Assembly: GCA_030429735.1 (NCBI GenBank)
Contig: JAUIET010000009.1
Span: 1 to 64,000 of the forward strand
DNA length: 64,000 bases
Origin: Gammaproteobacteria bacterium
GTDB taxonomy: Bacteria; Pseudomonadota; Gammaproteobacteria; Pseudomonadales; JAUIET01
Reading direction: 5' to 3'
Positions within the stretch are counted from its first letter, which is position 1. Each line of letters opens with the position of its first letter. A program made the translations under genes and the position numbers. The notes under the pieces are model-generated. The model did not search any database. It saw nothing but the letters and a program-made list of their open reading frames with translations, and was not told the DNA's origin. Of the stretch, positions 46,084 through 54,696 are shown piece by piece.

Positions 46084-46830
46084 ATGCAAAGCAAAGCCAC
46101 TCTACCTGTGCGTCTGGCCGTGTGCTCTCTAACGTTGACTGCGAGCGTTGCATACGCTGAGTCTCGTGGTACCTACATCTCAGCAGAAGTTGCTCAAACA
46201 AGCTCAGACGCTGAAATGCAAGTGGCCGGTGCGTTGGCTAACGGCACCGCTGCGGTAGAACCCGGTACTGAATTCGACTCGGACGTGAGCTGGGGGCTGG
46301 CGATTGGCTACCGGTTGAAAAACGGCCTGGCGCTCGAATTCGAGTATACAACCATGAGCTTCACCACCGACAACGCGCCACAATCAATACCGGTACGGGC
46401 GGAGTGGGAACCTTTTCTTGAAGGTGCTACTACCGAAGACTTTGTGTACACGGGTGAAGCGGAAATACACAACTATGCGTTAAACCTGGCTTACCATTAT
46501 CAAACGGGCAGCCGCTGGACACCGTTCGTACGGCTTGGTTATGGGTATGCCGAGGTGGATGTAACAACCAATTATTCTGAACAACCCCGCTTCGAAATAT
46601 TTGCCTTACCAAGCGAAGTGTTTGAGCCCAGCAATTCCAGCGGCTCAACCTGGAATGCCGGTCTTGGCGTTGCGTGGCGCTTCAATGAAGCCATTGAGAT
46701 TGAACTGGAATACGTTCAATCCGATTACGATACGGATGGAAGTACGGGCAGAGTTGAATCTGGCAACTTCATCGAGTATCGCGACTTCAGCAATGGTCGA
46801 ATTGCTCTGGGTTTCAGGCTCTGGATGTAA
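46084..46830 (+). CDS. Outer-membrane beta-barrel protein
   Basis: A 248-residue exported protein: signal peptide (LPVRLAVCSLTLTASVAYAE) then alternating beta strands rich in aromatic and Gly residues, such as WGLAIGYRLKNGLALEFEY, WTPFVRLGYGYAEVDVT and WNAGLGVAWRFNEAIEIELE. It looks like an eight-stranded porin/OmpA-barrel family member. The last residues are GFRLWM, without the usual terminal Phe, although Trp is near the end. GAGGA precedes the ATG. Function is not known. Confidence 0.82.
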   Translation: MQSKATLPVRLAVCSLTLTASVAYAESRGTYISAEVAQTSSDAEMQVAGALANGTAAVEPGTEFDSDVSWGLAIGYRLKNGLALEFEYTTMSFTTDNAPQSIPVRAEWEPFLEGATTEDFVYTGEAEIHNYALNLAYHYQTGSRWTPFVRLGYGYAEVDVTTNYSEQPRFEIFALPSEVFEPSNSSGSTWNAGLGVAWRFNEAIEIELEYVQSDYDTDGSTGRVESGNFIEYRDFSNGRIALGFRLWM

Positions 46831-46837
46831 GCCTGCT

Positions 46838-46865
46838 GTCCATGCTGTAAAATGGCAGCATGGAC
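46838..46865 (+). promoter_or_regulatory. Hairpin covering the start codon of the YbdG-like channel gene
   Basis: GTCCATGCTG (46838-46847) and CAGCATGGAC (46856-46865) are perfect 10-bp complements with an 8-base loop TAAAATGG. The ATG at 46860 lies in the right arm, and the left arm begins eight bases after the OMP gene's stop. No Shine-Dalgarno sequence is visible. The RNA hairpin would close the start site. Confidence 0.7.
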
Positions 46866-48143
46866 AATCTACTTGATACTCTTCTCGGCTACCTGCCTTT
46901 AGCCAGTCAACAACACGATGTACTGCGCCCGGTAGTTGGCTTGGCAATCATCGCTGTCGTTGCGGTGGCGGTGCATTTTCTTGCCCGACTGGTGATTTTG
47001 CGCGTTGTTGAGGCGTTTCTGACCGCACAGCAAAATCAGCGGGATGACTTGTTGGTCAGTCGCCATGTATTTCGCCGCCTGATCCACATTATTCCGGCGG
47101 TTGCAATCGTAGCGTTGGCCCACCCGATGCTGCCGGAGCATGAATCTCTGGCCGATGCGATCAGTACAGCGTCTATGTTGTACATGGTGATTATGATCGT
47201 GTTGTTCGTTGATGCCCTGCTCAACGTGTTGCTGGATATTTACCGAACGTTTGAAATCTCCAGGCACTTCCCCATCAAGAGCTTTATCCAGGCATTTAAG
47301 CTGATTGCGTATTTTATCGCTGTTGTCACTGTTATATCGCTGTTGCTGGGCAAGTCTCCTTTACAGCTGATTGCTGGCTTAGGTGCGATGACAGCAGTAC
47401 TGATGCTGGTATTCAAAGACCCGATTTTGGGCTTTGTTGCCGGCTTGCAGCTCAGTTCAAATCGTATGGTAGCGATCGGTGACTGGATTGAGATACCGCA
47501 ACACGGCGTTGATGGTGATGTACTGGAGATTGCGCTCACGACAGTAAAAGTAAAGAATTTTGACAATACGATTACAACCGTGCCCACCCAGGCGCTGATT
47601 AATGATTCGTTCAAGAACTGGGCGGGAATGCAACGTTCCGGCGGGCGCAGAATAAAACGTGCGGTTCATATTGATATGAACAGCATTAAGTTCTGCGACG
47701 AGGAAACCTTGCAACGGTTTTCTCGAATTCAGTACATAAGTCAGTACATTGCTGACAAGCAGCAGGAAGTAGCAGATTTCAACGCCAGCAAAAATATTGA
47801 TGTTCAGGAACAGGCCAATGGGCGCCGCTTAACGAACATCGGTACGTTTCGAGCGTATGTGCAAGCGTATTTAAAAAATCACCCCAAGATCAGTCAGGAC
47901 CTTACCTTTCTTGTACGCCAGTTACCGCCGGGCGAGACAGGTGTTCCAATAGAAATCTACGTGTTCTGTACTGACAAGCGCTGGGTTGAATACGAGGGCA
48001 TTCAAGCCGATATATTCGATCACGTGCTGGCAGTTGTTCCCGCTTTTGATCTGCGTTTGTTCCAGAATCCAACCGGGCTTGACTATCGCAGTGCGTTGTT
48101 GCCGTCTGCTGATGGGGTTTACGCGAGCGCCAATAATCGATAA
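46860..48143 (+). CDS. YbdG (MscM)-like mechanosensitive channel
   Basis: A 427-residue MscS-superfamily channel very like E. coli YbdG. Five N-terminal helices span about residues 20-190. The pore segment is LIAGLGAMTAVLMLVFKDPI, followed by the beta-domain GDWIEIPQHGVDGDVLEIAL, TTVKVKNFDNTITTVPTQAL and NDSFKNWAGMQRSGGRRIKR. The C-terminal domain keeps RRLTNIGTFRAYVQAYLKNHP and WVEYEGIQADIFDHVLA, both typical of YbdG. It would release solutes on mild hypo-osmotic shock. Its start codon is buried in a hairpin. Confidence 0.92.
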   Translation: MDNLLDTLLGYLPLASQQHDVLRPVVGLAIIAVVAVAVHFLARLVILRVVEAFLTAQQNQRDDLLVSRHVFRRLIHIIPAVAIVALAHPMLPEHESLADAISTASMLYMVIMIVLFVDALLNVLLDIYRTFEISRHFPIKSFIQAFKLIAYFIAVVTVISLLLGKSPLQLIAGLGAMTAVLMLVFKDPILGFVAGLQLSSNRMVAIGDWIEIPQHGVDGDVLEIALTTVKVKNFDNTITTVPTQALINDSFKNWAGMQRSGGRRIKRAVHIDMNSIKFCDEETLQRFSRIQYISQYIADKQQEVADFNASKNIDVQEQANGRRLTNIGTFRAYVQAYLKNHPKISQDLTFLVRQLPPGETGVPIEIYVFCTDKRWVEYEGIQADIFDHVLAVVPAFDLRLFQNPTGLDYRSALLPSADGVYASANNR

Positions 48144-48187
48144 TCTGTCCGACTACTGGATGCTGTTTAACAGGAGTTAACGTCATT

Positions 48188-48976
48188 ATGCTGATCCGAT
48201 CTTTTCTTTCTATCTTTTTTGTTTCCATTCTGCTGTCGTCACCCACGGTCTCAGCGGTTGAAATTGATTTGCTCTCATCAACCCCACCCGGCAGCTGGTC
48301 TGTTCGAGAAGAAACAACAACTGACCACAAAGGCCGGCAAACTGTCACCGTGACCAAAACCTCAATGCTGGGTAAAGAAGAACGCAATGGCCAGAGTTAC
48401 TTCTGGATGGAAATGGCGGTTGATTCCTACAAGTTGAAAAAAGGTAAGCGCAAAAAAAATGGCGATCGTGCGATTATCAAATCGCTGGTCGCCGAGAGTT
48501 TGCTCAAAGGCGACCCGGCAAATGCGGTTCAAAACCTGAGGGCCTTCGGCGAAGAGGTCATTATCAAGAGTGGCAAAAATAAGCCAATGCGCATGAAAGG
48601 CGCGGGTGGTTTTGCGCAGGGCATGTTGCAGGGAATGGGCGCTGAGATAAAGTATGATTTTCAACAGCAGGGCAATGAGACCGTGTCGGTTCCCGCCGGC
48701 GAGTTTGATACTGTGATACTGCGCGGCACTGGCTCTACCGAGATGAAAATTGTCTTCAAAACGATCAAAGTCAGCAGCGCAAGCACTGCGTATTATTCCA
48801 AAAAAGTGCCATTTGGCCTGGTAAAGGTTGACGGCGAAAGCACCACCAATGGCAAAACCTCCACCCACAGCGCAGTGCTGTTGGAATATGGCAGCTCAGG
48901 TGCGCAAAGTGAAATTACCGAAGTTCCTGAAGATATGCCTGCCATGCCGAATATGAAAGACCTGTTCGGCGGATAG
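48188..48976 (+). CDS. Secreted protein of unknown function
   Basis: A 262-residue exported protein, not recognised. A signal peptide (MLIRSFLSIFFVSILLSSPT, cleaved near SAV) precedes a beta-rich body. The C-terminal half has VPAGEFDTVILRGTG, YYSKKVPFGLVKVD and a final STHSAVLLEYGSSGA. This is loosely like DUF3108 or LolA-fold lipid-carrier-like proteins, but not enough for a call. A basic stretch (KLKKGKRKKNGDR) near residues 81-93 is unusual in a periplasmic protein. It lies 44 bases after the channel gene and converges on selO with a nine-base gap. Confidence 0.7.
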   Translation: MLIRSFLSIFFVSILLSSPTVSAVEIDLLSSTPPGSWSVREETTTDHKGRQTVTVTKTSMLGKEERNGQSYFWMEMAVDSYKLKKGKRKKNGDRAIIKSLVAESLLKGDPANAVQNLRAFGEEVIIKSGKNKPMRMKGAGGFAQGMLQGMGAEIKYDFQQQGNETVSVPAGEFDTVILRGTGSTEMKIVFKTIKVSSASTAYYSKKVPFGLVKVDGESTTNGKTSTHSAVLLEYGSSGAQSEITEVPEDMPAMPNMKDLFGG

Positions 48977-48985
48977 TTTGCCGTA

Positions 48986-50506
48986 TCAGGTCCCGCAAAA
49001 TGTTCTGCGCACCACTTCTTCAGCAAGTGGTGGGCGTAACAAACGGTCCGGTAAGCTGTTGCGCTGGTAGTCGAATGGGGTTTGCAGCGCATCGACCAAC
49101 TGATTAAACAGCCCGTAGTTCTGAGTTTCAGTGGCCTCGTTAATGGCTTGCTCAACGAGATGATTGCGGGCAATCAGTGCCGGGTTATTGGTTCGCATTG
49201 TCGCTGCCCGGGCTGACGGGTCTGAATCGGCGTCGAATCGCTTGCGCCAGCGTTGCAACCAGGGCGTCATAGTCTCGGGAAATTCGAATAAATGAACAAT
49301 GCTGTGGTCGGCTGCAAGAGTCGGTTCGGCAAGCTCATACAGACGTCTGAAACTCAGGGTGAAATCCAGCGAGTGGGCAGCCAGAAGCTCAAACCAGTCT
49401 TTTACCAGCTCATCATCACCGGCCAGCGACTCGGCAAAGCCAAACTTTAAGTTAGCCAGCCTTTGATACTCGTTGGAGTAAAGGGCGGGGAAAGCGTCCA
49501 GTACGGATTGGGTGGCCTCAACCGCGGCGTCATCGCTGTCAAAGTGTTGTCGAATCAAACTGAGTAAACATTGCGCCAACTGCATCAGATTCCAGTGCGC
49601 AATACCCGGCTGGTTTTGATACGCGTAACGACCGCCGCTATCAATCGAGCTGAACACTTTGTCGGCCTGATAGTCATCCAGAAAGGCACACGGCCCGTAG
49701 TCGATCGTTTCTCCGCTGAGTAGCATGTTATCGGTGTTCATCACACCGTGAATAAAGCCAACCATTTGCCACTTTGTTACCAGGGAAACCTGGCGATCGA
49801 TCGCCGCTTGCAATAAGGCCAGGGCAGGGCTATCGCTGCCGGCCAATTCCGGGTAATGCCGGTTGATCACGTGTTGTGTTAATCGTTCGAGTGAATCAGT
49901 ATCCTTTCGCGCAGCAAAGTACTGGAAGGTACCAATACGTATATGGCTGCGAGCAACCCGGCACAACACGGCACCGGGGAGTACTTCCTCACGGTAGACT
50001 TGTTCACCGCTGCTTACCGCCGCCAGACTGCGACTGGTAGGGATGCGCAGCGAATGCATGGCTTCACTCACCACGTACTCGCGCAGTACCGGGCCCAGTG
50101 GCGAGCGACCATCACCACCGCGTGACCACGGCGTGCGGCCAGCACCTTTCAGCTGAATATCATAACGCAGTGAATCTCTGCCGATAACCTCACCGAGTAG
50201 CACCGCCCGACCATCGCCGAGTTGTGGGTTCCAGCCACCAAACTGATGGCCAGCATAGGCCGCCGACAAGGGCTCAGCGCCTTCAGGAATACTGTTTCCT
50301 GCGACCATCTGTACCCCTTGTTCCGAGGCGAGCCATTGCGCATCAATGCCCAGCAGTTCCGCGAGCCCCTCATTGATACGAATCAGTTCGGGTTTCGCGA
50401 CTGGGGTGGGTTTCTGTAAAGCATAAAACGCACCCGGCAGGCGGGCATAACTGTTGTCAAACTGTATTGCTGGTTTCAAGTGGGCTTCTTCGTTAACTGT
50501 CCGCAT
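48986..50506 (-). CDS. selO: SelO (YdiU) protein adenylyltransferase (AMPylator)
   Basis: A pseudokinase-fold enzyme that transfers AMP, not phosphate, to Ser/Thr/Tyr of target proteins, and protects against oxidative stress in E. coli and yeast. The 506-residue product has YAGHQFGGWNPQLGDGRA, LKGAGRTPWSRGGDGRSPLG, FIHGVMNTDNMLLSGETIDY and GPCAFLDDY. The third residue from the end is Cys (TFCGT); in eukaryotic SelO this position is selenocysteine. It diverges from a cytochrome c gene, with an inverted repeat close to its start. Confidence 0.95.
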   Translation of the reverse strand: MRTVNEEAHLKPAIQFDNSYARLPGAFYALQKPTPVAKPELIRINEGLAELLGIDAQWLASEQGVQMVAGNSIPEGAEPLSAAYAGHQFGGWNPQLGDGRAVLLGEVIGRDSLRYDIQLKGAGRTPWSRGGDGRSPLGPVLREYVVSEAMHSLRIPTSRSLAAVSSGEQVYREEVLPGAVLCRVARSHIRIGTFQYFAARKDTDSLERLTQHVINRHYPELAGSDSPALALLQAAIDRQVSLVTKWQMVGFIHGVMNTDNMLLSGETIDYGPCAFLDDYQADKVFSSIDSGGRYAYQNQPGIAHWNLMQLAQCLLSLIRQHFDSDDAAVEATQSVLDAFPALYSNEYQRLANLKFGFAESLAGDDELVKDWFELLAAHSLDFTLSFRRLYELAEPTLAADHSIVHLFEFPETMTPWLQRWRKRFDADSDPSARAATMRTNNPALIARNHLVEQAINEATETQNYGLFNQLVDALQTPFDYQRNSLPDRLLRPPLAEEVVRRTFCGT

Positions 50507-50519
50507 TATTCTCGACTAT

Positions 50520-50536
50520 TTGTGATCCGTTCACAA
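50520..50536. promoter_or_regulatory. Inverted repeat in the selO/cytochrome c intergenic region
   Basis: TTGTGA (50520-50525) and TCACAA (50531-50536) form a perfect dyad with a five-base spacer. It resembles a CRP/Vfr site (TGTGA-N6-TCACA) but is one base short in the spacer. It lies 14 bases from the selO start and about 50 bases upstream of the cytochrome -10. Confidence 0.45.
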
Positions 50537-50583
50537 TTGTTGACAGTAAATTTACTCTGTATCTGTGTGCCCATGCGGTGCGC

Positions 50584-50592
50584 TGATATAAT
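50584..50592 (+). promoter_or_regulatory. Extended -10 promoter for the cytochrome c gene
   Basis: TGATATAAT is a perfect TGnTATAAT extended -10 element, 32 bases before the ATG at 50625. Such promoters need little or no -35, and none is seen at the expected place (50564-50569). Confidence 0.65.
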
Positions 50593-50624
50593 GGGCTTTG
50601 AGTTAATTGCCAAGGAGAGAACCA

Positions 50625-50942
50625 ATGACGCAATTTGGAACAGTAGTCGCAGCTGTATTACTCACACTGTCTTTTTCAGCATCAGCCGGAGACCCGGCAG
50701 CGGGTAAGGCCAAGGCTGGAACGTGTTTTACATGCCATGGGGCGGATGGCATCGGTATTGCCGACATGTACCCCAATCTGGCGGGCCAGAAAGAAGCGTA
50801 TTTGGTGTCCTCCATCAAGGCGTACAAAGATGGTTCGCGCAGTGGCGGTATGGCTGCTCTGATGACGCCGATGGTCAGCGCATTGTCTGACGCTGACATT
50901 GCTGATCTTGCCGCATTCTATGCTAGCCTTGATCCCAAGTAA
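50625..50942 (+). CDS. Small periplasmic class I cytochrome c
   Basis: A 105-residue c-type cytochrome. Signal peptide [16 protein letters not shown], cleaved before GDP. The heme-binding CXXCH is Cys34-Phe-Thr-Cys37-His38; an axial Met candidate is in [16 protein letters not shown]. The pattern resembles the cytochrome c4/c5 and c553 electron carriers. ATG at 50625 is preceded by AAGGAG (50612-50617), so an earlier TTG in frame at 50607 is rejected. Confidence 0.93.
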   Translation: MTQFGTVVAAVLLTLSFSASAGDPAAGKAKAGTCFTCHGADGIGIADMYPNLAGQKEAYLVSSIKAYKDGSRSGGMAALMTPMVSALSDADIADLAAFYASLDPK

Positions 50943-50968
50943 CAAGTAATCGCTTTTGTTACCTGTCA

Positions 50969-50997
50969 GTTCACGCGCGGCTAGTAGGCGCGTGAAC
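50969..50997. terminator. Hairpin at the convergent ends of the cytochrome and dehydrogenase genes
   Basis: GTTCACGCGC (50969-50978) pairs perfectly with GCGCGTGAAC (50988-50997), with a nine-base loop. It reaches into the last codons of the opposing gene. A smaller TAACAA/TTGTTA dyad precedes it at 50940-50961. No long T-tract on either strand. Confidence 0.5.
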
Positions 50998-52105
50998 GAT
51001 TGACCGGGTTGATTAAGCGTTCACCTTTGATGTAGCGCTTCAGATTTTCAGTGGCGATCAGTCGGGTCAGGTTCATGGCTTGTTGCGACCTGGCGGCCAC
51101 GTGCGGAGTGATCAGCACATTGGGCATGGTCCATAGCGGGCTGGAAGAGGGCAGTGGTTCCGGTTCGGTCACGTCCAGCCCGGCTGAGCCAATGGCGCCA
51201 TTCTGTAATGCGTTGATCAGAGCGGTGGTATCCACCGTTCCACCGCGTCCAACATTAATGAGCATGGCGTGTTCTGGCATTGCATTCAGAAAGTCTGCGT
51301 TCACAATGTGCCGGGTTTTATCTGTTAATGGCAGTGAATTAACCACCACGTCGGCTTTCGCAGCCAACGCCAGCGCCTCAGAACTCAGTCCCACGTAGCT
51401 TACATAGTCAGGGCCTTCGCGGCTGCTGTTGCGAGTCGCGATAACATTCATGCCGAGGCCGTGCGCGCGTCTGGCGGTTTCCCGGCCAATGCTTCCCAGG
51501 CCCAACACCAGCATGGTTTGTCCATTCACGGACCGATAACTGTCTGCAGTGACTGCACTACGACTCCATTTGCGCTCAGCCATCGCATCGCGAAACACAT
51601 GCAACTGTCGACCAAGGCTTAGCATCATTGCGATCGCGTGTTCGGCGATGACTTCTGCGGCAGCTCCCCGACTATTGGTCAGCAGAATATCCGGTGAGTC
51701 CTGCATTTGCTGGTGCGACAGACATCCTTCAACGCCGGCGGTGTAGCTGTGCACCCACAAGGTGTCATTAATGGCTGATAGAATTTGCGGCGCTGCACAC
51801 ATAGTGAAAATAGCGTCGAATTGGCCGTTAAGTGTTTCGGTTGGCACCGCACCAGGGATAGTCACTACCTCAATGCCGTCGAGGAAATCTTCTTCACCGG
51901 TGATCAAACCGGCGGCACCAAAGGCAATCAGAATTCGGCTGGGGCGTTGCCAGCCTGCGACGTCTCGAACCGGTTTGTCGCTCAGCGTAAAGTTCTTAAG
52001 TGGTTCGGGTAACGCGGATTCCGCAGGCTTTGGCTCAGCCTGTGCGGTTGATTGCGCGCAGGCGGTGCACAGAACAAATGACAGCAATAGGGCGTATTTA
52101 GTCAT
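50981..52105 (-). CDS. D-2-hydroxyacid dehydrogenase with a signal peptide
   Basis: A 374-residue NAD(P)-dependent dehydrogenase. The nucleotide-binding motif is VLGLGSIGRETARRAHGLGM; catalytic Arg is in INVGRGGTVD, Glu in DVTEPEPLP and His in LITPHVAAR, so the active site is intact. The N-terminus (MTKYALLLSFVLCTACAQST) is a convincing signal peptide, with CTAC as a possible lipobox or AQA as a cleavage site. Enzymes of this family are normally cytosolic. The ATG overlaps the upstream gene's stop by eight bases (ATGACTAA), implying coupling to the RPH-like gene. Substrate is unknown. Confidence 0.85.
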   Translation of the reverse strand: MTKYALLLSFVLCTACAQSTAQAEPKPAESALPEPLKNFTLSDKPVRDVAGWQRPSRILIAFGAAGLITGEEDFLDGIEVVTIPGAVPTETLNGQFDAIFTMCAAPQILSAINDTLWVHSYTAGVEGCLSHQQMQDSPDILLTNSRGAAAEVIAEHAIAMMLSLGRQLHVFRDAMAERKWSRSAVTADSYRSVNGQTMLVLGLGSIGRETARRAHGLGMNVIATRNSSREGPDYVSYVGLSSEALALAAKADVVVNSLPLTDKTRHIVNADFLNAMPEHAMLINVGRGGTVDTTALINALQNGAIGSAGLDVTEPEPLPSSSPLWTMPNVLITPHVAARSQQAMNLTRLIATENLKRYIKGERLINPVNRSRAY

Positions 52106-54548
52106 GTGCGTCACTATTCCGGTGGTCAAGGATGCGCAGTATACCGCGGTCGGCATCGAGTTGAACAAGATCTCCGGTTTTCACTATTTTAGTAGCCACT
52201 TGCAGATTAACAATGGCTGGTAAACCGTATTCCCGGGCAATCACCGCGCCGTGTGACACAGCGCTGCCCACGTCAGTGGCCAGACCAGCAATCAAACTGA
52301 AGTAAGGCGTCCAGCCGATATCTGTGATCTCCGAGACCAGAATTTCACCATGCTTTAATTTCGCGGCTTCGGCAAGTGTGGTCGCAACCCTTGCGTGCCC
52401 TTCCACAACGCCCCGGCTGACAGGTCGGCCGATCAGTTCGCCATTTTCAGGGTGTAGCGGCGGAGTGTGATCTCTGGGTTCGGCAGGGCCAACGGAGACG
52501 TCGTCAAACTCGAGCAATGCTTGAAAATCAAGCGCCTTGCGGCGTTTCAGACAAAGCTCAACCATATCGTCATGAGTATCTTCATCGGCAGCTCGACAAA
52601 ATGCGGACAGTTCTTCACGAGACATAAAAAACACCAGATCAGGGTCTGGCAGTTTGCCTTCTTCGTGCAACAGCGTGCCAAGGTGCCGGTAGCCACCCTG
52701 CAGTTTATGGGTGCACAATACCAGCGAAGACTTGGTTTGCTCGCGTAAGCGGATGGCATCATGTGCCTTTGGTAATAAGTATTTTAGGATTGCCGGTTGT
52801 GAGTTGAGATCGACAATTTCCGTATTTTTTGGCCTGTAGACGCCGCTCAGTCGAGACGCAATGGACGCTTGCATACTTTCCACCAGCCGCTCTGGCTCAT
52901 CAGCCCACGCGAGCGAGCGAACGCAAAGTTCACGGTAGCCACGATGGCCATGGCGCTGCAAAAATTCCTGGAAGCGTTTTCCTACTGCACCTGATGGCGG
53001 GCTGTTAAGCCAGGCCAGCGCCATTGCGCTGGATGCGTCACTGAAGTTTTGCGCGGCGGGCTCATCTTCAGCCAATAGATCCAGAATACCGTCCAGTTGG
53101 TCAACCATCACAGCGCTTTCTACATCGCTCGCACCGGCCAATAAACGCGCTGCTTCGGCTTGGCGTTCGGCGATCTCATTGGGATCACCATCCTTGGCCT
53201 TGCCAGTAACGATCGATTGTATGATGGCCTCCATGACACCTGAATAGGCCGATGTTCTAAGATGCACTTCATTCGTTTCGCATAACCAGGGAAACTTTGC
53301 TTCCATTTCCTCAATCATGCTGGCGGAGCTATCGGTATAGGCAATGTGAAAATGGCGGAAGCGCGAATCAAACGCAGCGGTGTATTTTGCAGCTTGCATG
53401 CAAAATCGAAAAAACTTCATTGAGCCCAGCCAACGGATAGGCAATAGGCGGCGGTTCTCTGGGTCTTTAAGTTCTGGAATGATCCGGCCGCATACGCTGG
53501 CGGCGGTTGTTTCGGCCGTATTGAAAGACACGGTGCGCCCTGCCTGCAGGCTGCCACTGAGGTTGATGAACATGTGCCCGTAGAACAGGTTGATCTGGGT
53601 CCATTCGTCAGTGATTGCCGGGCGGCCAGCATAGCAGGTGTGCATGTACTGCATGCCGTGCTCTATCGCTCGGCCCTGCACGGAAAAAGTCAGTGGGCAG
53701 ACTGGCCCCGGCATCATTTCACCTACATTGCAGCGGGTAATCACATGGTCTGCGGGAATGGGTGTGTGGCCGTCGTTAAGGTCTACTCCCAGTGTGGTTA
53801 TCGGTCGTGCCTGCAGCCAGTACAATTCGCCGTTATGGTCTATTGCCCATTCCAGGTCCAGCGGCATGCCGGCGTTGCTTGCGGCCGCCCGCGCACCTGC
53901 GGCTATGTGACGTAACTCTTCATCAGTTATGCTCGGATTGTCGTCAACTATAGATCGTTCAACGATGCTATTGTCTGGTGCCAATACAAAATGATCCGGT
54001 GTGGCTTCACCACTGACCAGAGACTCGCCCAGGCCATGCACGGAATCAATAACCATGCGGTTGTGGCGTCCGGATACTGGGTCTGCGGTGAACACCACAC
54101 CGGCGGCGCGCGCATTGACCATGGATTGAACCACGATGTTCATGGTGGCTTCCTGTTCGCCGCCACCCTGTTGATAGGCTTTCGCTCGTGATGTGCTGAG
54201 TGATGCAACGCAGTCATTAATGGCGCGGGTCAGCGCGGTAAAGCTGTCCACATTCAAGAACGTATCGAATTGACCGGCAAACGATTCGGTTTCCCCATCT
54301 TCGGCGAGCGCTGAAGAGCGCACAGCAACTGGTCCCTGCAGCCCATCGAAGTGTGCTTGCAATGACTGTGGAACGCGGTCAGCCTGAGCATTGAGGATCA
54401 CGAAGCCGGGCGGAACCGGCAGCCCGAGCTGAATCAGTTCTGCGAGACCGCGCGCCTTGCCGCCCACCGCTTGATCGCTCACCTCGTTCAGCGGCAATAC
54501 ATCGTTGTGCGTTGAAGCATGCTTACTGGTCGATGCGGAGTTGCTCAA
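52098..54548 (-). CDS. RPH-like PEP-synthase-family phosphotransferase
   Basis: An 816-residue protein. The N-terminal ATP-grasp domain has VGGKARGLAELIQLGLPVPP and GPVAVRSSALAEDGETESFA. The middle domain contains QRHGHRGYRELCVRSLAWAD, as in rifampicin phosphotransferases. A C-terminal phosphohistidine domain has VGSAVSHGAVIAREYGLPAI. There is no PEP-binding barrel, so it is not PEP synthase. RPH enzymes split ATP and phosphorylate a bound small molecule; the acceptor here is unknown. Start is TTG at 54548-54546 with GAGG seven bases upstream; the frame remains open further but loses coding character. It is coupled to the dehydrogenase gene and divergent from a DUF1214 gene. Confidence 0.83.
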   Translation of the reverse strand: MSNSASTSKHASTHNDVLPLNEVSDQAVGGKARGLAELIQLGLPVPPGFVILNAQADRVPQSLQAHFDGLQGPVAVRSSALAEDGETESFAGQFDTFLNVDSFTALTRAINDCVASLSTSRAKAYQQGGGEQEATMNIVVQSMVNARAAGVVFTADPVSGRHNRMVIDSVHGLGESLVSGEATPDHFVLAPDNSIVERSIVDDNPSITDEELRHIAAGARAAASNAGMPLDLEWAIDHNGELYWLQARPITTLGVDLNDGHTPIPADHVITRCNVGEMMPGPVCPLTFSVQGRAIEHGMQYMHTCYAGRPAITDEWTQINLFYGHMFINLSGSLQAGRTVSFNTAETTAASVCGRIIPELKDPENRRLLPIRWLGSMKFFRFCMQAAKYTAAFDSRFRHFHIAYTDSSASMIEEMEAKFPWLCETNEVHLRTSAYSGVMEAIIQSIVTGKAKDGDPNEIAERQAEAARLLAGASDVESAVMVDQLDGILDLLAEDEPAAQNFSDASSAMALAWLNSPPSGAVGKRFQEFLQRHGHRGYRELCVRSLAWADEPERLVESMQASIASRLSGVYRPKNTEIVDLNSQPAILKYLLPKAHDAIRLREQTKSSLVLCTHKLQGGYRHLGTLLHEEGKLPDPDLVFFMSREELSAFCRAADEDTHDDMVELCLKRRKALDFQALLEFDDVSVGPAEPRDHTPPLHPENGELIGRPVSRGVVEGHARVATTLAEAAKLKHGEILVSEITDIGWTPYFSLIAGLATDVGSAVSHGAVIAREYGLPAIVNLQVATKIVKTGDLVQLDADRGILRILDHRNSDAHD

Positions 54549-54696
54549 GATACTGCCTCTATAGATTCGCCCGGGGGAGCGAAAGTATAGCGCGCGTGAC
54601 GGCAAGCTAGATGTAAGCCTGGTAACTCGATCCTCTGGCGCTGGCGTGCGAGGATGCACGTAAGGCGAAATCGAGTGATAGAAACAAGGTGATAAA

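Noticed and set aside
50540-50545. TTGACA upstream of the cytochrome c gene as a -35
   Set aside because: It is 41 bases from the extended -10 at 50584, and no hexamer at 16-18 bases fits.
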